Positions 55,238 to 64,000 of a DNA stretch of 64,000 nucleotides are shown piece after piece. The notes beneath the pieces are model-generated. The model was given only the letters and a program-made list of their open reading frames with translations, was not told the origin of the DNA and searched no databases. This DNA is from Schizochytrium sp. TIO01 (taxonomy: Eukaryota; Sar; Bigyra; Thraustochytrida; Thraustochytriidae), in assembly GCA_004764695.1 (NCBI GenBank), contig SMSO01000031.1, forward strand, positions 2,775,048 to 2,839,047, read 5' to 3'. Each line of letters begins with the position of its first letter. Within the stretch, counting starts at the first letter, position 1. Made by a program: the position numbers and the translations under genes.

Positions 55238-56092
55238 ACGTGTCCCTATGCTGTGCATCTTTCGCAAATTTGCTTGGTAGTAGCCAAACATATAAGGAGA
55301 AAGAAAAATCTTTAAGAGAGGACATTAAGTGAAGCTTTTAATGTCTTGATTCATCGAAAAATGCAGTTGCAACCTTACAAACTTGTTAGCACTTTTAGAC
55401 CCGTAACATAACTGGAAATTTTCTGATGTTACTGAAGTACCACAAATTAGACATTTTACTCTTGTTTGGATCAAGAGCTAGTGTACAACATACGTTAGGA
55501 ATCTTGAACTTCGTAAGCAACATTTTCCCTTTTTATAAATTTGGCTGCCAGTGAAATAACAGATTTAGAATGGAAAATTTTTATATTCGCATGGGCTCCA
55601 CTCTCTTTTTGGGACCAGCACACGGGCACGTGAAAAGGAAATAGAGAAGAGAAAATTGAATTTATACTCTCACGTTAGGTCTTAAAAAAAAATCAAAGAA
55701 TGAGAAAGGCAAAGCTCGAGAGGAGTCAACAAAATTTTATAAAGCGAACCGCCTACGTTTCTTTTGATTATCATTGCTCTTCCACCGTCAGAAACGGAGC
55801 TTGTGTATAATTTGCGTATGAAGAATATTCTCATAGATTGCCCGCGTCTACTGCTTATGGTTGGTGTGATAGATGTTGTGAATACGCGTGAAAGAGTCAA
55901 CAAAGTTGTTCCCGAATCCTTGTTCTGGAGTTAGAGGGAAGACTATGGAACAGCACGTACGTACGTTTGTTTCTTTCCTTACTGAAAATCTGGATCGGCT
56001 GACTGGAATTATACTGCGTCAGTTATCCCACCAGGAAGTCGTGGAATGAATGCCTTGACAACCAAACCCTGAGGTAGCGACATACAGATAAA
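55238..56092. other. Intergenic region between convergent genes
   Basis: About 855 bp of AT-rich sequence between the 3' ends of VPS13B and the sterol reductase. No gene or RNA seen. Confidence 0.55.
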
Positions 56093-57697
56093 TTAGTCAA
56101 GCTTCTTGTCTCCAGCTTGGTCCTGCCAGAACTTCATGGCTCCCTTGCATACCTTTTCGTAGACCTGGGGAAACACATCATTCGGGTCTACCTTGCGCTT
56201 CATTTCGTCGTAGTGCTTATGGTTGAACATCGTACGGAATTCATCACGGCTCAGATAGCTCGTGGCGTACAGCATCTGGGACCCATGGACATCACTGACG
56301 TACTGCTCAACAGCGCGGGAGGCTTTAACAATGTCGAACGGACGTTTCTCAATGCAGCTTCGGGGCACACCGTAAGCACCAAGGTCAACATACATCTCAT
56401 AGCCTTCCTTGTTAGTGTTGAGTGGCTTGCGGAGAAAGTGGCGATGCTCGGTGTTACCGTCGGAGTAGTCATACTGACGGTACGGGCAGCACCAAAGAGG
56501 GTAAATTTGATAGTGTTCCTCAAACACATCGAGTGCTTCAGACATCTTGGAGATGGGTACAAGCATATCCTGGATCACATGCTGTTCGTCATAAAGTTTC
56601 TTGATCGCGGGAGTCTGGGTAAGCTTAAGGAGAGCGACGGACGGGGTAAACCAGCCAAGCAGAGCACGGTAGAGGGGGTGGTTTCCGAAGGGGATGATCT
56701 GCTCGAGTTCCCAAAAGATCGCCGAGGTCCAACGGTGGTAAAACTGGCGCAGGGGGATGTACTCAACATGGGGCTTATCCGGGGATGACATCTCGAGCAT
56801 CTTTTCAACGTGCTTGAAGTACCAGGGCTTGAACCAGAGGCCAATATTGTTAACCTTGTCATTCTCAACCTCGCTAGCCTCGACCATGTTGGAGGTCATT
56901 ACAACCATCTTCTCGGGAGAGTAGGAGATACCCTCAACAAAATCAGGGGGGTTCTCTGCGCAAGAAGCCTCAGTGAAGAGGTCGACACTCTGCTTGCGGG
57001 TCTGGCAGCCACGGTACTCAATGCGAATGTACGGTTTGCATGGGATGACCTTGATCTTGCAAGATACAAGGAAACCAAGTGTACCGTAAGACCAAGGGAG
57101 AGCATCGAAGAGTTCGCGGTTTTGGGTCTTGCTGCATGTAACAACTTCACCAGATGCGAGAATGACTTCAGCCTCGAGGACGAAGTCATCAAAGAGACCG
57201 TATTTATGGGAGCTGGCCTCGATTCCAGTGCCCATAAAGAGTCCACCAACAGTGAGATCATCCATTTCAGGCAAGACAGGGATAGTGTAACCATGAGGGA
57301 TGAGATAGTGGCTGAGATGACCCATGTTAACCATAGGCTCGACGTGGACATACTTTTCAGCTTCATTCAGCTCGAGGATGTCATACATGTTGATCTCGAT
57401 GTTAGTGGCCACCTTCTTGTAAGGGCGAAGGCTAGGAGAAATTGAAAGCCATCCACCACGAGCAGTGCAAAGTTTTGTGCCAGGCTTGGCATTTGCAGTA
57501 GCCTGGCGAACTTGGTCAGATGCCTTCTTTACACGCTGTTTGTGCAGCTCCGGCGCAGAGTAGAGCTTCATAATAACCCAAGCGCGAATGGCGAACCAGA
57601 GATCCCAAATGACGCTAATGGGCATGAGAAAGATGGTGACAAAGATGCCACGCTGCTCCGTCATGAAGTCCATTGCGAAGTCGTAGATGAAGCTCAT
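56093..57697 (-). CDS. Delta(24)-sterol reductase, DHCR24/DWF1 family
   Basis: 534 residues from an ATG, no intron, close to the ~516 of animal DHCR24. The enzyme is an FAD-dependent oxidoreductase that reduces the C24 double bond of the sterol side chain in the ER; plant DWF1 acts on C24 alkyl sterols. Residues 17-43 form one hydrophobic segment. The vanillyl-alcohol-oxidase type FAD domain follows, with TVGGLFMGTGIEASSHKYG (149-167) and the PWSYGTLGFLVSCKIKVIP strand, both almost as in DHCR24. RQYDYSDGNTEHRHF and later motifs also fit. The C terminus is KKLD, a KKXX-type ER retrieval signal. The substrate (lanosterol-type or alkylated sterol) cannot be told from the sequence. Confidence 0.93.
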   Translation of the reverse strand: MSFIYDFAMDFMTEQRGIFVTIFLMPISVIWDLWFAIRAWVIMKLYSAPELHKQRVKKASDQVRQATANAKPGTKLCTARGGWLSISPSLRPYKKVATNIEINMYDILELNEAEKYVHVEPMVNMGHLSHYLIPHGYTIPVLPEMDDLTVGGLFMGTGIEASSHKYGLFDDFVLEAEVILASGEVVTCSKTQNRELFDALPWSYGTLGFLVSCKIKVIPCKPYIRIEYRGCQTRKQSVDLFTEASCAENPPDFVEGISYSPEKMVVMTSNMVEASEVENDKVNNIGLWFKPWYFKHVEKMLEMSSPDKPHVEYIPLRQFYHRWTSAIFWELEQIIPFGNHPLYRALLGWFTPSVALLKLTQTPAIKKLYDEQHVIQDMLVPISKMSEALDVFEEHYQIYPLWCCPYRQYDYSDGNTEHRHFLRKPLNTNKEGYEMYVDLGAYGVPRSCIEKRPFDIVKASRAVEQYVSDVHGSQMLYATSYLSRDEFRTMFNHKHYDEMKRKVDPNDVFPQVYEKVCKGAMKFWQDQAGDKKLD

Positions 57698-60600
57698 TGT
57701 GCCAGTATTTCTTTGACTGTGATCTCCTTTTCCCCTGTCTGCCCTGCGTTAACCAGGGTTCAAATCTGAGGTTCAATGCCACCAGAGCCTTATTGCGGCT
57801 TTGGCAACCTGCTCATTGTTAATTTGGTTGCGTTGGCCAAGTCGTTTCATTTGCATGTACCCAAAAATGCCTCCCTGTTAGTTTTTGCTATAGGTGTATT
57901 TTAAAAATCAGTCGAAACACACTTTCCTTTTTTTCTTTTTCTTTTTTTCCTTTTCTCTCTTTCTGTTGCTTATTTTCAACACATTGTCTCTTTCTATTTC
58001 AATTATCTTGACTCTTGGTTTCCTTCCCTTCTGACACGTTCACATCTCTTTTCGATTGTGCAATAATAATCTTAACCTCCTTTGCAACAATCTGGCAACC
58101 GCAGCAAAGGCCGTCCTCATCATCACATATGCGGCGCTCATGCTTGCGCCTTTGACAGCCTCAGCAATCGATCACGCGAACACGACGAGAAGAGAGGCGG
58201 CTAGGGAGGCAGAGATAAAGGGGCCTCCGAAAAGGGCAGTTTGCACCTGCGTGCGCAAGCGTCGATGGAGTGGAAAACCAGGAAGAAACATAGTCCCGAC
58301 TAAAAAGCTTGCTTGCTCGAATATCGCCACATGCGCCAGACGGAGGAATGAATGAATGAATGAATATACATGGATGCATATATACATTCGTCCGTTCTCC
58401 TGCATCTCCTCCTCTTCATGCACCGCCTCGGACAGGGTAGCGCATCAAGAGTAATCTAATCTGCTCTATCAACCATTGCGCCTTTTGCAGAGTGCTAGTG
58501 AATCATAAGCAAATTGCATTACTGTGCTGTCTCCTGCTGCTACCAATCCTACGGAATTATGAAATTTAATAAAAGACATGGTCTGCTGAGGCCAGAATTC
58601 CGGATGCTGCAAAGCTGCGCCCAGGTCTGCAGAGTACCTTCTCGCTCGGTCCTGTGCGTCACCCACGTCGATTGCAGTATCAAATTTTTGTGCATGTAGC
58701 AAAGGCCATGTGAAACGCAAAAAAGGCACGATATTGGTTTTCTGCTCCCATCCATAAGAAACATGAATAATTGGCGGATTCCAATCTCTTCGAAGCTCTT
58801 CCTCAGTACTCCAAAGAAAGAGGAGGCACTTTAATCAAAAGCTCATGTATTAAATGACTAGCGCCGCAGATTGATCGTCGTGGTGGAGATCTCCAGCGCA
58901 AAGAAAGACACAACAAAAAGAAGCACGGAAATAAAGAGAGAAACAAAAGAAAAGCAGAGCAACGCAAAGAAAAGGAAGAAATAAAAAAAATATAAAAAGA
59001 AAGAGGAAAGAGAAAAGGTCTCGATTCCGATGGCTCATCGCGGCGCCATCGCCACCTGTGCCCAGGCCACTAGCCAAGCCAACGCAGGCTGACAAACTCG
59101 CACATCCACCCTTCGTCCCGGCATCCTTGCCTTGCTGCCACTCTTGCACCCCCCCCACGTACCTTGATCTGCGTCCGCTTGAACTCGTGCAGTCGGGCTG
59201 CAGTATTGGCGCTGCGGAATGGATTTGCTGCTCTTTCTCAGACAAACGTCTCCGCCCTGGCCCCTTGCTCTCCTTCATCCCACTCTTTTAATACAAGTAT
59301 TCCCTCCACTATGCAGATACACTCTCTCTTTTAGATACTCGATGCTCCGGATATACGCAAGTTTACACCAGACCCGGTGTATCCCAAACTTGGGAGAAAA
59401 GAACCCTGTGGTGCAGACCCACCAGACGCAGCGCATCCAAAAGATGGCGCAACCACGAGTGGCAAGGCAGGACATACTCGTATACATTATTCCTAGGGGA
59501 TCGGCTAGGTATGGGGGGTACGAGGGGTACAAAGCCGAGCTGTCCACGGAGCGAAGTAGAAAGAAAACAAACAGCGCTTTTTCATTCATTATCCATGCAT
59601 GAAAAGAAAGGGAGCAGAGCAGCAGAGCAGAGAAGAACTGCCTCCAATCGAGGCGGAGAAATAGTGTCGTCAGAACTTGCATAGACTGACTTGTCGAAAT
59701 TGGAGAGCGATTAAGAGCAGAGTGGAGGAGGCACCTGCTGCATTTGTTTAATGAGTCAATTAATTAATTAAACTGCTTTTTTTTTTGTATGGAGAGGAAA
59801 TTGTTTATTTGTTGTATGTAGAGGAGGGAGCAGGAAAAACGAAAGTTCGAGAGGAAAGAGAAGAAAAGCAAATTGAAAGAAAGAAAAGCCCTACCTAGTC
59901 AGCTACGTATTCAGGTAATACTTGGGCCTAGTGGTTTCTTCCTCTCCGGAAACAGGCATGATGAAAAAAGTGTTCTGACCAATCGAAAGAAATGGGAACG
60001 ACCACATCGCATTTCATTGGTCGAGGAAAAGAAAACATGACAAAGATAGCCAGCGAGATAGATAATAGCTTGCGAACAACTACCCTTCCGATGCAAGCCT
60101 GGCGCTGTGTACCTACTTACTACTAATACTTATCTCAAGAAGGGATGAGTATTAGTAGGAAACTCTTGACGATTCATGAATAATTCATCGTTGCATCATG
60201 GTACATTGCCTCTCACCTCTTCTGAGCTTGAGGAGACACTGCAGCAGCGTATGATGCTAACCTTTTCACTAGATAATAACCTAATACCCCTCATTACAAT
60301 TACCTTGGCATGTTTTTTTAAATTGATAAAAAGAAAAGAAAACAAGTTGAAAATTTTATTCTAAGTTTGTTTTTCTACTTCAGAATCTCAAAACTTTGAA
60401 CGAAAAGACTCTGTCTACTTCGGAGAATATGAATAACAGAAAGCGCTGTGCAAGATTGTTCCACTTAGAAAGATGAAGAAGAAGAAAAAAAGAGTACTGC
60501 ATACCTACCCACTCGACGACTCCGACATCAAGAATTTAGAAAAATAAAAGAAGAATGATAACAATCGTCTAAGTAAAAATGGCCTGAAGGTCGAAGCAAA

Positions 60601-61568
60601 AAATGAGGGTGGCCTTACCAACACAGGCGGGTCTATACATCACCAGGGCAGCCTGGAGAGAAGGCAGACATCGCTCTCCCCTTCGAAGAGAGACGAGTAT
60701 TGTCACTTTGCGAAATCTTGACCTGATCAGTCCACGAGAAGATCCTGGTGGAGTTAACTCTACTATGGATAGAACCAGTGGACGGCTAATTTGTTCATCT
60801 TCCTTGGATTCAGGTTGAGGATCAACTTGAAGTTCGGATTTGAACATAGGTTGCCATGAGCATCTTGCGAACAACAACGAGCAGCAGCGAGACATAACTA
60901 ATTCTCGATACCTCAGTCTTCCAGTGTGTGACATAAGGTCGGTGATTTTAGGTGTTTCGCGAATTTGAAGATCAACTTCACAACGAAGATTGGATTGTTT
61001 GAAACATCAACGTTGGTTTCTGTGAATCTTGTAAGTTGTACCCTAATAACAGCCCAGTCAATTAATCTCCACCACGCAGTAGTAAGCACACAAGCAAAAC
61101 ACGCAAACAAGCCTGCGCGCTTGCTTGGCTAAGTAACTATTATTTAAAGCAAGCCTGCAATAATGATGTACGAAGAACCTCCTCGGTTTGAAAGTGTTAC
61201 TTACAGCACATAATAAGTTAAACTGCTGAGTCTAGTCGCCAGAAGTTCAACTTTGATGTGCATTCTGTCAGACTCTGTGCAGTTAGCTACGATGTGTCGG
61301 AGCTGTTATATTCAATTTTTATTTCTAGCCAGAGCAACATGCACTTTAAGAAGTCTTCAGATAATTAGTATATTAGCCCTATAAGAATCAACATGCCTCC
61401 TCGTGAGCCTGAGACATTTTAAACAGAGAAGACAGCTAGACATCGATCAAGCAAGTGAAACATAGCGGCTGTCTGGCTACATAAACTACCATTCTTTCCA
61501 AATACAAATCTACCAATACTTGCTGAGTTCATTGCCTATCAATCAACTTTCTTCAGGAATTGTCATTG

Positions 61569-61596
61569 TTGAGCACACGATATTGAGCACACGATA
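61569..61596. repeat. 14-bp tandem duplication
   Basis: Two adjacent perfect copies of TTGAGCACACGATA. Confidence 0.9.
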
Positions 61597-62290
61597 TAGA
61601 CCTTCATTGATTATGTAATCACAATTCTAACTACTCAACATTCCCATACTTTATCAAAAACTCCATCTTGTGATGGCATTCTTCATTCCAAGCGAGAAAG
61701 TTGTTTCGAAAGACTTGTCGTACCTCGGACCCTAGCCACTGGCACGATTGTGCACGTTTTGACCCGTCATGAAAATAATCATCCTAAAACAATACTACTA
61801 CCATTTTGAAAATTCTCAACTGTAGTAGTGGGGTTTTCGTGATTTCCTTCTTCTTCTCAGCGAGTCAAATAACATTTAATACTTTTATACTCATCGCTCA
61901 ACACTGACTCTTCATCAGCAACTGCACAAAAGTCAATCAATCTTAAAATTACTCGATCAACTATGCCTTCTTTCGTTTCAGAGTCCAGTCAACCTTTCTT
62001 CCGCAAATACAGGTGAATCAATCTAAAACGCTGGAGCTGTTTTCCTCTCTCTGCCAGAGTTGTACCACCTACCAACATAGAACGTGAAGAAGAAGCAAGA
62101 CTTCCACTATCTTCAGCAACTTGAATGCAGCTCTCTTCGCCACGATTTTGCGGAGGCTCTGCACTAACTTTCAAGTAAGATTGGATTTCCATACATTTGA
62201 TGCAGGCGCTGAGCTTCTTCTGCTTCGGCTATTTCTGTCAATAGAGATAGTGTCTTAGCTTTGATTCTTTCCCTTCTTTGAGAACCTACA

Positions 62291-62642
62291 ATGATTTCGA
62301 CCCTCCATAAAAAGAAAGGCAACAATATCAATGGTGGCGGCAAGGACGACAGCAGTAGCAGCAGAATCGGAGACGAGTCTCGTGCCGACTCGATAGATTT
62401 GAGCAGGGGTTGACGCCACCAATGCCGCCCTTGAAGCGTGCGAGTGGGCCCCTCAGTCGGTCAGCAGCAAGCATGCGAGTCCCTTCAAAGCCCAGCTTCC
62501 CGATGCCAAAGGTACTATACGAAAGATCGCGGCTGAGTCCTCCCTTGTCGCGGCAGTTCGCGCCACTGATTCCATCTTCAGATCCTCCTCGAGAAAAGCC
62601 TCGGTGTCGCGGACGCTCGCATTTGGCCTGCCTCTAGCCTAG
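62291..62642 (+). CDS. Possible small spliced gene
   Basis: An ATG at 62291 opens a Lys/Gly/Ser-rich frame. A second frame, open from about 62403 to TAG at 62640-62642, reads as ordinary protein (VDATNAALEACEWAPQSVSS...). A GTAGCA donor at 62355 and GAGCAG acceptor ending at 62406 would remove 52 nt and join them in frame, giving about 100 residues. The intron lacks a pyrimidine tract, and no family is recognised. Confidence 0.2.
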
Positions 62643-64000
62643 ATGATCAAGCGTTCAGGAAGATTGGGGTCGCCCATCAATTGCATTCTCGATTTGTTGA
62701 AAGAATCGATGGTCTCTGCACCTCTGCGCTGCACCGCCGTCTCGAAAGCCTCCAATTCAAAATTCAAAATTCAAATTCAATTCAAACTTGTCGATTTGAA
62801 TCTTTGAATATTGCGCTTAAGGCCCACCAAAGCAGCACCGGATTTGAACTATAATTAGCTTATTCCAAAAAACTCTTCAAATTTTGAACTGCGGATTGAG
62901 AACACCACCATCATCCAAAGTTTTCTGATTTACATCGACTGAAATAGAATGGAGCCTCGCGTATCAAAGGAGCCAACCTAGGCCTTCAAGTTGCTCCACG
63001 CCTCGACTCGCTTCATCACCACAACTTGCAGCGAAAGAGCCCACGATGGAGTGGCGCACGCCCCTTCCTCTGAAATTCAGGCTAAACCCAGCGAGCCTGA
63101 AGAGTTCATCGCTAGGTAGTAAGTAGTAGGTAGTGAGTGTTCTCTTCTCGCTCAACAGAAGTCTCTGAAAAGAACGCATTGCTTTCAATGAGTGGATGTA
63201 GCCAAGACCCCTGCGCGCTGTCCCCTCCGCGATGAGGCGGTTGCAAGGGACCATCAGACAAGAGTGGTGTGTCTTCAGAGAGGGAGAGAGGGTGGATCAA
63301 GTCAAACTTTCGACTGCAGCTTGGCGATTTCATGTCGAGGATGCTAAGATTATGTGTGTAACTAAATGCCTAGCGGCATTTACTTTCCAAGGACCTTGGT
63401 TAAGAAGAGAAGTACGCCAATGCTCACTTAGCGCGTATTCAGACACCAGCTGAGACATGCTTATTCGGTTTGGTTGTGCATTTTATAAATTTTTGTTGCT
63501 AATTTGATTACCTCTATTTCACCTGATTAAAAGCAGTATTTTAATTTAAAACTTTAATAAATGAATAAATAAATACATATAATAATAATAATAATATTCT
63601 AATTAATACATAAATCTAAATCGCTTTTTAAAAAAATACTAGTAGGTTTCCTTTATTTTCACACCCTAATGAAATGAAGTGACTTCGGCGATGCAAAGTG
63701 ATTAATTGACAGATGTGCACATGAATGATGGCCTAGTTGACTGGCTGTTTGAAGGCTAACTGTAACCTCGAAGCGCATCATCCATCCCTGCTCTGCATCA
63801 TGAAGAGTTATTGGTACTGTCTCCTTTTTTCATCTTTCCTCACTAGAGATAGCGTTTTCTTACAAGTTTTTTTTAATTCCCAAAGCTAAAGGACCAAGGC
63901 TTCATTTATAAAATAAATAGGAGATAAAAGTGAAAAGCTACTTTTCATAGATATAGATACCAACGTAGTATTTATTTTTTGTTTTGTTCTTTTATTCTTC

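Larger units (their letters stand above)
57698..64000. other. Gene-poor interval to the end of the window
   Basis: 6.3 kb. It starts with the sterol reductase promoter side, including a pyrimidine-rich tract at 57921-57965. A purine-rich tract covers about 58898-59018. Short frames occur on both strands at 58.5, 59.3 and 63.2 kb, but none has family features. The last 500 bases are very AT-rich with AAT-type runs near 63555-63610. No tRNA, rRNA or transposon ends were recognised. Confidence 0.5.

Noticed and set aside
58469-58729. Minus-strand 86-codon frame upstream of the sterol reductase
   Set aside because: It starts at GTG and has overlapping frames on the other strand; no family features.
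57921-59020. Pyrimidine and purine tracts as transposon or telomeric sequence
   Set aside because: They are low-complexity with no terminal repeats, target duplications or telomere unit.
62820-62870. tRNA B-box-like sequence (minus strand GTTCAAATCC)
   Set aside because: The flanking bases do not pair to form a T stem; the same holds for similar hits near 17230 and 60835.
62964-63453. Two opposing frames of 73-96 codons with ATG starts
   Set aside because: They overlap antisense, neither has family features, and nothing favours one over the other.

Overview
The window is nuclear DNA of a protist-like eukaryote. Long, almost intronless reading frames lie on both strands with bacterium-like density in some parts. 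Two introns with GT..AG borders are supported, and the rest is AT-rich intergenic DNA with many microsatellites. The gene content is eukaryotic: PP1, a CDP-alcohol phosphotransferase, a DHCR24-type sterol reductase, VPS13B, a STIL homologue, an Sfi1-repeat protein and a KDEL-tailed ER protein. This mix (few short introns, basal-body genes, sterol synthesis, piggyBac-type zinc ribbon) fits a flagellated heterotrophic stramenopile such as a thraustochytrid. That placement is an inference; no rRNA or other decisive marker is present.

Layout. 0.4-1.9 kb: a mitochondrion-targeted-looking protein with a primase/Twinkle-type zinc ribbon (+). 3.0-9.2 kb: a 2039-residue Sfi1-like centrin-binding repeat protein ending in a GAF-like domain (+), facing a 916-residue helical/W-Y-rich protein (-). 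12.7-13.9 kb: ethanolamine/choline phosphotransferase (-). 15.8-17.1 kb: PP1 catalytic subunit, two exons (-). 17.1-24.0 kb: a gene-poor interval with a dense cluster of tetranucleotide arrays, including about 300 bp of perfect CTAT. 24.1-25.9 kb: a secreted-type ER-luminal protein of unknown function ending in KDEL (+), facing a STIL centriole-assembly homologue (26.3-30.0 kb, -). 30.8-34.5 kb: a large protein with a C-terminal piggyBac-type zinc ribbon (+), whose 3' end overlaps by 22 nt the 3' end of a membrane-anchored DUF1769(Duc1)/DUF547 protein (34.5-38.2 kb, -). 41.7-55.2 kb: VPS13B (+), read in two frames that a short intron near 47.5-47.65 kb can join into about 4,480 residues. 56.1-57.7 kb: DHCR24-like delta(24)-sterol reductase (-). 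57.7-64 kb: no convincing gene.

Two themes recur. One is centriole/basal-body biology (STIL homologue, Sfi1-repeat protein). The other is endomembrane lipid biology: VPS13B bridge-like lipid transfer protein, CDP-alcohol phosphotransferase and DHCR24 both with KKXX tails, the KDEL protein, and a DUF1769/DUF547 protein. They are not an operon; each is its own transcription unit. Several computed-looking starts are really TTG or GTG, so the starts given here were moved to the first suitable ATG.
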